Assembly: GCA_947494205.1 (NCBI GenBank)
Contig: CANLUH010000026.1
Span: forward strand, 1-53,592
Length of the DNA: 53,592 nt
Source: an uncultured Flavobacteriaceae bacterium
GTDB taxonomy: Bacteria; Bacteroidota; Bacteroidia; Flavobacteriales; Flavobacteriaceae
Direction of reading: 5' to 3'
The notes beneath the pieces were generated by a model. The model was not told the DNA's origin and ran no database searches. It worked only from the letters and a program-made list of their open reading frames with translations. This document shows positions 1 to 7,517 of the stretch, in pieces (position 1 is the stretch's first letter; each line of letters begins with the position of its first letter). Made by a program: the position numbers and the translations under genes.

Positions 1-69
1 ATTATTCATCTTGTATTCGCACTAATTAAAAATCAAACTTTTTATAAAAATCGTTTGGTCACGTCATAG
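1..69 (+). pseudogene. possible 3' end of a gene entering the window
   Basis: Frame 1 is open from the first base to a TAG at 67-69 and would encode about 22 residues ending in LIKNQTFYKNRLVTS. The composition looks coding, and the bidirectional-looking terminator at 99-132 lies just downstream, as expected for a plus-strand gene end. The residues faintly resemble IS110-type transposase C-termini, but this is an impression only. It could equally be chance open sequence. Confidence 0.2.
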
Positions 70-98
70 AAATCGAATTGACGAAATAATTATATACC

Positions 99-132
99 AA
101 AAGCGCTCACTATAAAGTGAGCGCTTTTTTTT
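99..132 (+). terminator. rho-independent terminator
   Basis: A perfect 10-bp stem (AAGCGCTCAC / GTGAGCGCTT, 101-110 and 117-126) with a TATAAA loop is followed by eight Ts on the plus strand. On the minus strand it is followed by only four Ts. It therefore suits a plus-strand gene ending before base 100 and may also stop the minus-strand gene at 154-531. Confidence 0.8.
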
Positions 133-153
133 ACCTCGATAATTTTAAACTAA

Positions 154-531
154 CTAACTAATAAGATTAAGAGATAAAGGATATGATGGTTCTTCTCCAT
201 TATTTGCTTTTATGGCATTAATAATAGGGTAGATAACTGCTACAATACCTAAGATGATAAGTCCTAAAGCACCTAAACCGAATAATAATATTAACGGTAC
301 GCAAACTATAGCGTAAATAATTAAACTTAATTGAAAGTTAATGATGCTTTTACCGTGATCATCCATTTGGTATACACGTTCTTTCTGAGTTACCCAAAGT
401 ATTAATGGTAAAATTAAACTACCAAATCCGGTTATTAATGTTACTAATTGACTTAAATGGGTAATTACTAATAATTGTCTGTCTTCTTTCATTGCGTTTT
501 TGATTTTTTGATTGATACTTGTATGACGCAC
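154..531 (-). CDS. DUF4870 domain small membrane protein
   Basis: This 125-residue protein has a short charged N-terminus, then hydrophobic segments at about residues 28-46 and 68-105, with the charged stretch VTQKERVYQMDDHGK between them. That layout and the NFQLSLIIYAI-type helix match the DUF4870 (Tic20-like) family of small inner-membrane proteins, whose function is not established. The internal methionine at residue 14 (MKEDRQ) is a plausible alternative start. The gene stands alone, with a terminator just downstream at 99-132 and a diverged spacer upstream. The family call rests on pattern recognition. Confidence 0.75.
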   Translation of the reverse strand: MRHTSINQKIKNAMKEDRQLLVITHLSQLVTLITGFGSLILPLILWVTQKERVYQMDDHGKSIINFQLSLIIYAIVCVPLILLFGLGALGLIILGIVAVIYPIINAIKANNGEEPSYPLSLNLIS

Positions 532-610
532 AATCTTTTAAAACGTTACATGAAATTTGAAAAAAGTTTTGATTTGGTGTTTAGCGTAGTTGTTTGTTAC
601 TAATAGAGTT

Positions 611-1192
611 TTATTTCGTTATATATTTTTCAAACTCTAGTTTTTCTATTGTCTCTATTATAGTTGGTTTTTCGGATTTCAGTTTTCCAGTTTTAGTAAT
701 GGAAGTACTTTTATCATTCGGTTTCTCAATAAAATATTCAAAAGTATTATTTCCGTAATTGTATTTCGACCAAGCAAATGTTCCTTTCCTTTTTTCGTTC
801 TTATAGTAATCTGTTTCAGATTTTGCATTTAAAATCCCATATTCGATAACCTTTTTAAAATGTCCACTTGTTGGTTTAGATTTCCACCAATACGTTGTAT
901 ATTTTCCAGATTGGGTTTCATTTTTTTTCCAATCTGTTGTTAATTTAGGTATTCCAAGTTTTTCACGTTCAGAATTAAATTCAAGCCCGTGATTTGTATT
1001 TAAAGGAATAAAAAACTCTGAAATTATAATACTTAATATAATATAAAAATATGCTTTGTTTTTTTTCCAATACTTTTTAAATAAGTCTTTTAATGGCGCT
1101 TTACGCTCTTTGTTCCAATTCCAAATTAAGAAAATTGGCATTGAAATTAAAAAAATCATTAATATTCCAAAAAAGAAGTAGTGTCCGTTCAT
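611..1192 (-). CDS. hypothetical protein with two N-terminal membrane segments
   Basis: I do not recognise this 193-residue protein. Hydrophobic helices are visible at about residues 5-24 and 48-63, separated by a strongly basic loop. The remaining 125 residues are soluble, rich in Lys, Tyr and Trp, and contain an aromatic KYTTYWWKSKPTSGHF stretch. Such Trp/Tyr/Lys-rich tails are common in accessory-region hypotheticals of this phylum. Its ATG lies directly behind the stop of a short in-frame extension of the next gene upstream, so the two may be co-transcribed. No function is proposed. Confidence 0.6.
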   Translation of the reverse strand: MNGHYFFFGILMIFLISMPIFLIWNWNKERKAPLKDLFKKYWKKNKAYFYIILSIIISEFFIPLNTNHGLEFNSEREKLGIPKLTTDWKKNETQSGKYTTYWWKSKPTSGHFKKVIEYGILNAKSETDYYKNEKRKGTFAWSKYNYGNNTFEYFIEKPNDKSTSITKTGKLKSEKPTIIETIEKLEFEKYITK

Positions 1193-1255
1193 TTATATTA
1201 CTGGTTTTCTATCTAAATCGCTGTATGGATAATATCCTTTTTCTTTAAATAATTC

Positions 1256-1876
1256 TTAATTTCCAACGTAATTAGATTCTTTAATTTCTATATTTCCTAT
1301 TTTTTCATTTTCAATATTAATTGAATACCAAACCCTCCATTGATTCCCAGTATCAGGAACATTCAAGTCAGAAGTCAAGTAAATAGTATTTCTAGAAATA
1401 CTATCAATTTTGGTTGACAAAAGATTGCATTCAGTATAAAATTCAGGAATTAGTATTTTCTCAAAGTTTGTTCTGTCGATTTGCTTTTTGTCAGCAAATG
1501 AGTTAGTAAAAAGTTTAAAATCAGTTACCATTTTGTGAGAATGGTCTAAATATACTTGTTCTCTGTTTGAGGCTAAATTCCTAACAATAGAACTATCATT
1601 TAAACTATAAGTTTTTAATTCAAGTACGTGTTTTAAGTCATAAACTTTAAATTCTTTCTTACTTGAAATAGTGTCAAGAATTAAAGCCCAATAATTATTA
1701 ATTGTATCCTTTACCTTTTTTACTTGAATAGTTTCTAATTCAATTTTTGGTTTAAATTCTATTTCCGTTTTTAAGTCTGGTTTTTGGTCAAATTTAGATT
1801 TGATTTTGCTCGACTTTTTTTGGTTGCAACTTGATATAATCGAAAATATAAATATTAAAATTAGGAGTTGTCTCAT
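1256..1876 (-). CDS. hypothetical lipoprotein
   Basis: The 206-residue product begins with a lipoprotein signal (MRQLLILIFIFSIISSC, Cys17 as the acylation site), so it should be anchored in the periplasm or outer membrane. The mature part starts with a Lys-rich linker and has no family I recognise. After the TAA at 1256-1258 the same frame continues for 20 codons (ELFKEKGYYPYSDLDRKPVI) to a second TAA at 1193-1195, immediately before the ATG of the 611-1192 gene. That tail looks coding, so this copy may carry a premature stop and the ancestral product may have been about 227 residues. Confidence 0.6.
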   Translation of the reverse strand: MRQLLILIFIFSIISSCNQKKSSKIKSKFDQKPDLKTEIEFKPKIELETIQVKKVKDTINNYWALILDTISSKKEFKVYDLKHVLELKTYSLNDSSIVRNLASNREQVYLDHSHKMVTDFKLFTNSFADKKQIDRTNFEKILIPEFYTECNLLSTKIDSISRNTIYLTSDLNVPDTGNQWRVWYSINIENEKIGNIEIKESNYVGN

Positions 1877-1891
1877 TGTTCAGTTTTCAAC

Positions 1892-2029
1892 TGTTTGGTA
1901 ACGGTTTTGTATATAATTTCGTTGCATATTTCGGGAACTAAATTAACAAATAGAAATTGAATAGAAAATTCGAGAAGATTTTAGAAATAGAGGAGAAGGA
2001 ACAATTACTTTTGGCTAGTGTTACAAACA
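1892..2029. repeat. imperfect palindrome, copy A of the accessory-region repeat
   Basis: The left arm TGTTTGGTAACGGT (1892-1905) pairs with the right arm AGTGTTACAAACA (2017-2029). The left arm runs on into GGTTTTGTATATAATTTCGTTGC, matching copies C and E (AACGGTnTnGTATATG). It fills the whole spacer between two minus-strand genes. Confidence 0.6.
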
Positions 2030-2033
2030 ATAT

Positions 2034-2960
2034 TTATCCTTTAATTTTCTCCTTTTTAAAGTTAATTTGATTTTTCGGTTCTTCATCAATTTGAATTGAC
2101 TTAAAATCACCTTTTCTCATAAGCTTTTTCATTTCTTTATATACTTCAAAACTACTCCAAAAATCTCTACTTAATTTACCATCATTAATCTCTTTATTAA
2201 TTAAAGGTTTAAAATAATTCCAAACATAATTATCTTCTCCGTATGTTTCTCTTTGGTGCCATAATATTATCCAAGCTCTTTCTTGCCAACCGTGTTTTTT
2301 TGTTATTTCCATTAATCTTGCAAGATTCAATGAGTCAACTTTTCTCATAAGTTTAGAAGTTGTTGCTTTGTGTTCCTCTTTTATTTTATGAAATAAAATT
2401 TTCTTTAACTCTGTTGCTTTCGCAATATTATTTAACTTCATCGCTTTTTGATATTCTATTCCTGCATTTTGAAAGTCAACTTCGCTGTAACCATCTAAGT
2501 ATATTCCGGTTTTTCTCACAAATTGATCTCTTGCGGTCAATTCCTCTATCTTCAAGTACAAATCTATATCGTCAATGGTCGAGAAGTAATCTTGCCGAAG
2601 TTTATTATAATCTGATACTATATTTTTATAAAAATCTTTTTCCTGAATTTCTGTAAATCCTTTATAGTTTTTTAAATAACTTTTCTGTGCACCTCCAACT
2701 GAAATCCCTTTTCTTATCCATTCATCTGCAAGGGGCAAATCATTTAAAATTAAAGCACATTCTGCTAAATTAAAAAACGGAGTACTAGAATTCGGAATTA
2801 GTATTTCTAGCGCATTTTTGTATTTCAAGATAGCCTGTTCACAGTTTCCGTCTTTTCTATGGTTATTAGCTTCTGAAATTAGTTTATCGTATTTATCATA
2901 TTTTGTTTGTCCATAGCTTAGAGACGAAATGATAAATAGAAATAGGAATGTTTGTTTCAT
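2034..2960 (-). CDS. exported TPR-like hypothetical protein
   Basis: The 308-residue protein has a cleavable signal peptide (MKQTFLFLFIISSLSYGQ). Helical pairs follow at about residues 25-90 that look like tetratricopeptide repeats: a CEQAILKYKNALEI helix, then TPFFNLAECALILNDLPLADEWIRKG in shorter form. TPR arrays normally scaffold protein contacts. The C-terminal two thirds is helical and charged, without a family I recognise. It lies between repeat copies A and B and is probably transcribed alone. Confidence 0.6.
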   Translation of the reverse strand: MKQTFLFLFIISSLSYGQTKYDKYDKLISEANNHRKDGNCEQAILKYKNALEILIPNSSTPFFNLAECALILNDLPLADEWIRKGISVGGAQKSYLKNYKGFTEIQEKDFYKNIVSDYNKLRQDYFSTIDDIDLYLKIEELTARDQFVRKTGIYLDGYSEVDFQNAGIEYQKAMKLNNIAKATELKKILFHKIKEEHKATTSKLMRKVDSLNLARLMEITKKHGWQERAWIILWHQRETYGEDNYVWNYFKPLINKEINDGKLSRDFWSSFEVYKEMKKLMRKGDFKSIQIDEEPKNQINFKKEKIKG

Positions 2961-3066
2961 GTTGTATGTAACTGTTTTGTATAATCGTCAGTTACAGATT
3001 AAATTAGTGATTATTTTCGGAATAAGCACAAGCCAGACTTTTAAAATTTTATTATCTATTTGTCAT
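2961..3066. repeat. repeat copy B, truncated by an IS200-like element
   Basis: The left part reads GTAACTGTTTTGTATAATCG, like copies A and E. Further in, TTTTCGGAATAAGCACAAGCC is nearly identical to TTTTCGGATTATACACAAGCC in copy E (7611-7631). The right arm is missing because the IS200-like element begins directly after it. Confidence 0.6.
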
Positions 3067-3070
3067 TGAA

Positions 3071-3598
3071 AAACCACCGTCTTTGACGGTGGTCATGTTT
3101 TAAAGGCTCTGTACCATTATTTAGCTTTGCTGATCTAAAACTTTTTAAGATGAGTAAATATGTGTATTACAAATGTGACTATCACATTGTATTCACACCC
3201 AAGTATCGTTTTCAGATACTTGAAGGAATGATTAAATCTTTGGTAGAACACGATTTGCAATTAATCAGTTCATGGAAAGATGTTCAAATTCTTGAGTTGA
3301 ATGTTCAAAAGGACCACGTTCATTTGGTCTGTTCGATTCCTCCTAAGATTTCAATTTCTGAGTATATAGGTATATTGAAAGGGAAAATGGCAATCAAACT
3401 TTTCAAAACATACCTAAATTTAAAACAGAAGCCGTATTGGGGCAATCATTTTTGAGCAAGAGGTTATTTTGTAAGTACAGTAGGTTTAGATGAAGCTATG
3501 ATAAGGCGATATGTCAAATATCAGGAACATCATGAATCGTTATGACCCTTTGGGTCTAATCTGAAAACCAAAGCCACCGTTTTTAACGGTGGTTTTTT
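3071..3598 (+). mobile_element. IS200/IS605-family element (IS200-like, tnpA only)
   Basis: The element is bounded by two subterminal hairpins of related sequence: ACCACCGTC-TTT-GACGGTGGT at 3073-3093 on the left and CCACCGTT-TTT-AACGGTGG at 3574-3592 on the right, the latter followed by six Ts. Such hairpins are the recognition ends of single-strand IS200/IS605 transposition. A third hairpin (GACCC-TTT-GGGTC) lies at 3544-3556. Only tnpA is present, as in the IS200 group. The exact outer bases are uncertain by a few nucleotides. Confidence 0.85.
3150..3545 (+). pseudogene. tnpA: IS200-like transposase TnpA, interrupted by a premature TGA
   Basis: The frame encodes a typical Y1 HUH transposase of 131 codons. 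Residues 1-101 include the HUH motif (DHVHLV, about residues 56-61) and the family sequence PPKISISEYIGILKGK. At 3453-3455 a TGA replaces the Trp codon expected in the conserved GNHFWARGYF. The frame then continues with ARGYFVSTVGLDEAMIRRYVKYQ to a TGA at 3543-3545. The catalytic tyrosine lies in that lost tail (RRYVKYQ), so the product should be inactive unless the stop is read through or the base is a sequencing error. Confidence 0.85.
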
Positions 3599-3730
3599 AC
3601 TTTTTAGGGCATTCAAATACCTCATACTTCGGTTTCTACATAAAATTTGTTCAGTTTTATGAAGTCTTAGACTTCGATTTCAAGTTGTTGAATTTGTAGT
3701 AGATAGGATCTTTATAATCCTTTTTTGTGT

Positions 3731-3790
3731 ATGACTAAGAATATAAAATATTTTGAACTTGATGTTAGTAAAGATGTCTTTGATGTTTGA
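3731..3790 (+). pseudogene. remnant of an IS110-family transposase N-terminus
   Basis: From ATG 3731, 19 codons give MTKNIKYFELDVSKDVFDV, matching the start of IS110/IS1111 DEDD transposases (YFGLDVSKDVFDV type), including the first catalytic Asp in LDVSK. A TGA then ends the frame and no further transposase-like sequence is visible downstream on either strand. The rest of the 425-base stretch 3546-3971 holds only the IS200 right end (to 3598) and AT-rich sequence in which I see no gene. Confidence 0.5.
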
Positions 3791-3971
3791 ATAAGTTATT
3801 AAAACAAGCCTTTTCTATAGTTAAAAAATGGAATACCTTATTGTAACGATTACAGAAGTACTTTAGTTAAAAAACTTAATTTTATTTGTTTTTGCCTCTG
3901 TTCTTTGTTTCCTACTGGCTTTTTCAACCTTAATTAGTACTTACAGTAGTAGAACTAGCTGATTAAATTTT

Positions 3972-4403
3972 TTATGGGATTAGAATTACATAATCTTGAA
4001 TTACCAACCATTCATTTTTAATTTTTACTAGAGAATAAAAATTCTTTAGTGTTGGTTTTCTTGGACTTGTAAGGGTGGCTTTTATGGTAGCCATATGTTT
4101 TCCTATAAACTGAATATCTTCAAAAGAAGCAGTTCTTATATATCCTCCAAATTTTTTAGTTTCTATAAAAGAAATATAGGTTGATTTATCTAGAATAGAT
4201 GTTTTATCTTTTTTCTTATCATATAAGACTACTCTAAAATCATTATGTAGATGAGGCTTTAGTTTTTTTACATCATTTATATCTCCAGCTTGTATATATA
4301 ATTCTAAGGTTGATTTCACATCACTTGTGTCGTTATTTTGAGCATTGGATTGACAAGATAATAAGCTAAATAAGGCTAAAAAGGTAAAAATTTTTGTTTT
4401 CAT
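3972..4403 (-). CDS. NTF2-like (DUF4440/lumazine-binding type) lipoprotein
   Basis: The 143-residue product begins with a lipoprotein signal (MKTKIFTFLALFSLLSC, Cys17). The rest has the shape of an NTF2-fold protein: an N-terminal helix DVKSTLELYIQAGDINDVKKL, then alternating strands ending in NFYSLVKIKNEWLVIQDYVIL, typical of the 'putative lumazine-binding' or DUF4440 families. Such folds can bind small ligands or act as enzymes; no substrate can be inferred. It lies 58 bp downstream of a MarR regulator on the same strand, with a shared operator motif before each gene, so it is probably that regulator's target. Confidence 0.7.
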   Translation of the reverse strand: MKTKIFTFLALFSLLSCQSNAQNNDTSDVKSTLELYIQAGDINDVKKLKPHLHNDFRVVLYDKKKDKTSILDKSTYISFIETKKFGGYIRTASFEDIQFIGKHMATIKATLTSPRKPTLKNFYSLVKIKNEWLVIQDYVILIP

Positions 4404-4432
4404 GATTTTAAGTTTTATAAATTATTTAATAA

Positions 4433-4448
4433 AGTTAGCTAGACAACT
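4433..4448 (-). promoter_or_regulatory. predicted MarR operator before the NTF2-like lipoprotein gene
   Basis: AGTTAGCTAGACAACT is an imperfect palindrome (AGTT...AACT) about 30 bp upstream of the 3972-4403 start codon. It differs at one base from the site at 4908-4923. MarR-family proteins usually bind 16-20 bp palindromes of this kind. Confidence 0.6.
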
Positions 4449-4461
4449 AAATATACAAAAA

Positions 4462-4887
4462 TTAGTGGTCTAAGTTTTTTCGGATTTTTTCTAGAATAAT
4501 CCTAATGTTTTCTTTTTCGGTTTTAGATAGTTCATTTAAACCTGTTAATCGAATTTGTTCAATAATTGGATATAGGTTATTAATCAGTTTTTTTCCTTTT
4601 TTGGATATAGATAGTTCAGCTTTTCTAGAATCCTTAAAAGAGGTAGTTTTTATAATAAATTCTTTTTTCTCTAATTGATTTACCATTCTTGAGATTGTAG
4701 GTTTATCTTTTACAAGCTTTTCTCCAACATAAATTTGATTAGTATATTCGTTTTCATTTATTACATTTAATACTAGCCACTGTTCAATAGTAATGTCAAT
4801 TCCTTGAGATTTAAGAACATTTTGGCCATATTGTCTAATTCTTCTCGCGGTAAGTTCTATTTGAAAGTAAGTATTATTATTAATCAT
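4462..4887 (-). CDS. MarR family transcriptional regulator
   Basis: This 141-residue winged-helix protein has the MarR layout: an N-terminal dimer helix (residues 5-25, LTARRIRQYGQNVLK), the DNA-recognition region at about 55-75 (VKDKPTISRMVNQLEKKEFI), then the wing with its conserved Asp-Arg pair as KDSRKAELSISKKGKKL, and C-terminal dimer helices. MarR proteins typically repress themselves and a neighbouring gene and release DNA on binding phenolic ligands or on oxidation. No cysteine is visible, so thiol-based sensing is unlikely. Operator-like palindromes precede both this gene and the downstream lipoprotein gene. Confidence 0.9.
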   Translation of the reverse strand: MINNNTYFQIELTARRIRQYGQNVLKSQGIDITIEQWLVLNVINENEYTNQIYVGEKLVKDKPTISRMVNQLEKKEFIIKTTSFKDSRKAELSISKKGKKLINNLYPIIEQIRLTGLNELSKTEKENIRIILEKIRKNLDH

Positions 4888-4907
4888 AATTCAAATATAG
4901 TAAAATT

Positions 4908-4923
4908 AGTTAGCTAAACAACT
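4908..4923 (-). promoter_or_regulatory. predicted MarR operator, autoregulatory site
   Basis: AGTTAGCTAAACAACT lies 20 bp upstream of the marR start codon and matches the site at 4433-4448 in 15 of 16 positions. In context it reads TTAGTTAGCTAAACAACTA with TAGTT/AACTA half-sites, so self-repression is likely. Confidence 0.6.
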
Positions 4924-4965
4924 ATTTTTTATTATATGTTATAAACATTTTCTTTATACTTATAG

Positions 4966-5100
4966 AAAACGGTTTCGTATATGGAAAGTTACGTGTTTGT
5001 GTACGAGGGTTTTTCGAAGGAAAAAATCAGAAGCTAATAAAAGAAGCAACTCCCATTTGTTATGCACAAAACAGCAATTTTTTATATAAAATGTTGTACC
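4966..5100. repeat. imperfect palindrome, copy C of the accessory-region repeat
   Basis: The left arm AAAACGGTTTCGTATATGG (from 4967) resembles those of copies A and E. The right end TATATAAAATGTTGTACCC (to 5100) is its approximate complement. The spacer separates marR from the cytochrome c gene. Confidence 0.6.
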
Positions 5101-5106
5101 CAGTTT

Positions 5107-5544
5107 TTATTTTAAATATCCAATTAATAAATTCAATTCTTTTTCTGTAAAATTGAAATTATGTATTGTTCCATTATTTCCCCAAAATTCTTTTATTTTC
5201 AAAGCATATTCATCTTTTGCCTTTAATAACGAATCTTGTTTGGTTAAATAAATTTTTAAATAATCAGTTCCGACTTTTTCCACGATTCCAGAAAGATAGT
5301 TGTGTTTCATATTTTTTGAAACGTGACATTTTCGGCAATCTTTCATAAAAATTTCTTTTCCAAGCTCAAACTCAGGTGTTGTCTTTGCAATTTTGATAAC
5401 TGTTGGTTGGAAATCACTATTCTTTTGGTCAAATTCCGTAATTCCGTTTTTTTTAATCACAAAAATAAAAAGTCCGACGAGTAAAATCAAAATTACACTT
5501 AAGGCAATTAAAATCCGAAGTATGATTTTTTTTTGGTTATTCAT
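5107..5544 (-). CDS. membrane-anchored monohaem cytochrome c
   Basis: The 145-residue protein has one N-terminal transmembrane anchor (about residues 8-31) and a periplasmic domain with a single haem-c attachment motif CRKCH (residues 70-74) preceded by FELGKEIFMKDC, the usual helix of small class I cytochromes c. The sixth haem ligand is unclear: the Met in SKNMKHN or the His in TIHNFNF are candidates. The C-terminal FTEKELNLLIGYLK matches the closing helix of cytochrome c domains. It probably carries electrons at the periplasmic face of the inner membrane. It stands alone between repeat copies C and D, unlike respiratory cytochrome operons. Confidence 0.8.
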   Translation of the reverse strand: MNNQKKIILRILIALSVILILLVGLFIFVIKKNGITEFDQKNSDFQPTVIKIAKTTPEFELGKEIFMKDCRKCHVSKNMKHNYLSGIVEKVGTDYLKIYLTKQDSLLKAKDEYALKIKEFWGNNGTIHNFNFTEKELNLLIGYLK

Positions 5545-5565
5545 TTAGGTTTTCGTTTTCTGAAA

Positions 5566-5660
5566 TTGGTTACAATGAGAGCTGCTATGAGCTGTTTTTA
5601 TTGTGAAGATACTGAAAGTTCTTCATAATAGTAATGACTTATAGCCGTGTTGGCAACTGG
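5566..5660. repeat. short imperfect palindrome, copy D
   Basis: TTGGTTACAATGAGAGC (5566-5582) roughly pairs with GCCGTGTTGGCAACTGG (5644-5660). The GTATATG core is absent, so membership of the same family is tentative. The right end TTGGCAAC resembles the TTGCCAGT end of copy E. Confidence 0.4.
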
Positions 5661-5669
5661 TTTATTTTG

Positions 5670-6239
5670 CTACATATAAAAATATTTCCAAAGCCAAATT
5701 CCAGAATAGTTTGTAAAACACATGTCATTAATTTTAAATACTTGAATTCTATCTTCTGGTAACGGATTGATTTTTTCTCCTTTCATCATTTGTTGGAGGA
5801 GGTAGGATTTTTCTCTAAACCAATTCTTTTTTTGTCCAATAGCAGTTGCATTGATTTTTAAATAATCTTTATTTTCTTTTATTTCCGCTATAATTTCATC
5901 AAAAAAACCTTCGCCTTTATACTCGTCAGAACTCTCCTTATCAATCCATCCGTTTTCTTTTAGGATTTTAATTCCTTTATTTTCAACTGATTTATAATCT
6001 ATTTCTATTTCAAAGCTAATATCTAATAAACCGTATTTTGCAATAGTTCCTTCAATGTTGTTTCCTTTTGTAGATTTTACCTTAATGTTTAAGTTTTCTT
6101 CTATCAAGGATTTTATTTCATTTTCAATTTCTTCTCCTTTTTTCGAAATATCAATAGGAATTTCCATTCCAATGTAATTTTTGATTGAATGATATTTTAA
6201 TTCAGTATTTATTGTTCTAAATAGGCGAATTTTATTCAT
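5670..6239 (-). CDS. hypothetical protein
   Basis: The 189-residue product has no signal peptide or membrane helix, so it is probably cytoplasmic. It is rich in Lys, Glu and Ile, with a predicted helix at about residues 33-50 (KKGEEIENEIKSLIEENLN), a beta-rich middle, and an aromatic C-terminus (YSGIWLWKYFYM). I recognise no family. It sits between repeat copy D and the IS3-family element, in the same orientation as the other cassette-like genes. Confidence 0.55.
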   Translation of the reverse strand: MNKIRLFRTINTELKYHSIKNYIGMEIPIDISKKGEEIENEIKSLIEENLNIKVKSTKGNNIEGTIAKYGLLDISFEIEIDYKSVENKGIKILKENGWIDKESSDEYKGEGFFDEIIAEIKENKDYLKINATAIGQKKNWFREKSYLLQQMMKGEKINPLPEDRIQVFKINDMCFTNYSGIWLWKYFYM

Positions 6240-6294
6240 TAAGGAATGATTTTTACTGTCTAGTCCTGAAATATGGCTACAGGTTAAAATTGAA

Positions 6295-7164
6295 TTAAGC
6301 TGATAATTTATATACCATATTAGGTGTTTTATAATTTAAAGATAAGTGTAATCTTATTTCGTTGTATAAATTAATTGCATTTTTTGTAGCTCTTTTTGCG
6401 TGAGCTACGTTTGTAAAGGTTTGATCTAGATAAAATTCATCTTTTAAAATTCCATTAACTCTTTCAGCGATTGCGTTTTCGTAGCAATGATTTTCTTCAG
6501 TCATGCTGATTCCTATTTTCTTTCTTTTAAGAATTTGTGTGTATACATTACTACAATACTGTATTCCTCTATCTGAATGATGAATAAGTTGTTTAATTTC
6601 CTTTGCTTGATATATCGCTTTATTAAGGGCTCTAACACAACCTTTAAGTTCTAAACTATCACTAAGGTCGTATCCCACGATTTTACGAGAATACATGTCT
6701 GTAATTAAAGCTAGGTAACAAAACCCTTTTACTGTTCTAATGTATGTTATATCCGATACCCAAACTTGATTAGGCTTTGTAATTTCTAACCCTTTTATAA
6801 TGTTTCTGTGCTTGTAAAACCTATGGTGTGAATTTGTAGTTTTCATACTATATTTTTTTCTAAGCGTAAGCATTTTGTTTTTTCTAAGTACCTTGAATAA
6901 AGTGTCTCTACCAACGCTTAGGTTTGCTTTAGTAAATTCTTTATCTAATGATTTAACGAGTTTACGCACACCTTCTCTGGGAAGGGATTTACGTCTTTTT
7001 CTAACTATGGTTATAATGTTTTGTTCTAGTTTCAAGCGTTTATCAACTCTGCTCTTATATTTATAATAAGCATCACGTTTTAATCCAAAACAAGAAGATA
7101 TTATAGCTAAAGAAGCAAATCCCTTAGATTTTTCCTTAGCTTTTATTAAGGCTTGATATTTAGT
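6295..7164 (-). CDS. IS3-family transposase OrfB (DDE integrase core), made by -1 frameshift
   Basis: This frame carries the HTH_21 region followed by an rve integrase core. The catalytic triad is visible as VSDITYI, HHSDRGIQY and NAIAERVNGILKDEF (D, D, E). The region between the second D and the E has the usual IS3 spacing. No ATG begins it; the frame is open upstream to the A9 run at 7164-7172. A -1 slip there would fuse it to OrfA, as in IS150 and IS911. Translation through the junction gives KKKTKYQALIKAK, continuous with the family. A TTG at 7033-7035 is a possible but unlikely internal start. Confidence 0.9.
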   Translation of the reverse strand, partial: TKYQALIKAKEKSKGFASLAIISSCFGLKRDAYYKYKSRVDKRLKLEQNIITIVRKRRKSLPREGVRKLVKSLDKEFTKANLSVGRDTLFKVLRKNKMLTLRKKYSMKTTNSHHRFYKHRNIIKGLEITKPNQVWVSDITYIRTVKGFCYLALITDMYSRKIVGYDLSDSLELKGCVRALNKAIYQAKEIKQLIHHSDRGIQYCSNVYTQILKRKKIGISMTEENHCYENAIAERVNGILKDEFYLDQTFTNVAHAKRATKNAINLYNEIRLHLSLNYKTPNMVYKLSA

Positions 7165-7517
7165 TTTTTTTTAAGTTGCTGTACATTTTTATATCCTAGT
7201 TTTTCGGCAGCTACTTCCAGATACGATTCATCTACCATTGCATCGAGGTCTTTTTTAAGTAATAGTTTTTTAAGTTGAGAAATCTCTTTCTGAAGTGTTT
7301 TAATACGTGTTATTTCGTCTTTGGTTTCCACTTTTACTCTAGTATTCATTAAGTCTTTGCGTTGGTATTTTTTAATCCATTCATTAACTGTTGTTGGAGC
7401 TATGGAATAGAGCTTGCAAAGTTCGCTCTTAGTATATTTTCCAGTACTAAGTTCGGCTAAAATTTTTAATTTAAAAGGTTCGTTGTAACGTCTAATTACT
7501 TTGTCATTTCTGTACAT
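7146..7517 (-). CDS. IS3-family transposase OrfA (HTH_Tnp_1)
   Basis: The 123-residue protein begins RRYNEPFKLKILAEL and contains a helix-turn-helix (YTKSELCKLYSIAPTTVNEWIKKY, read in two halves) followed by a leucine-zipper-like helix (ITRIKTLQKEISQLKKLLLKK), the normal OrfA layout for end binding and multimerisation. Near its end CTT is followed by nine As (minus strand of 7164-7172), then CTAAATATC. This is the programmed frameshift site that yields OrfAB. The gene looks intact and the element may still be active. Confidence 0.9.
   Translation of the reverse strand: MYRNDKVIRRYNEPFKLKILAELSTGKYTKSELCKLYSIAPTTVNEWIKKYQRKDLMNTRVKVETKDEITRIKTLQKEISQLKKLLLKKDLDAMVDESYLEVAAEKLGYKNVQQLKKKLNIKP

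Noticed and set aside
2360-2656. Plus-strand open frame opposite the TPR-like gene
   Set aside because: Its low-complexity Leu/Phe/Ser composition is typical of antisense frames, and it has no promoter or recognisable family.
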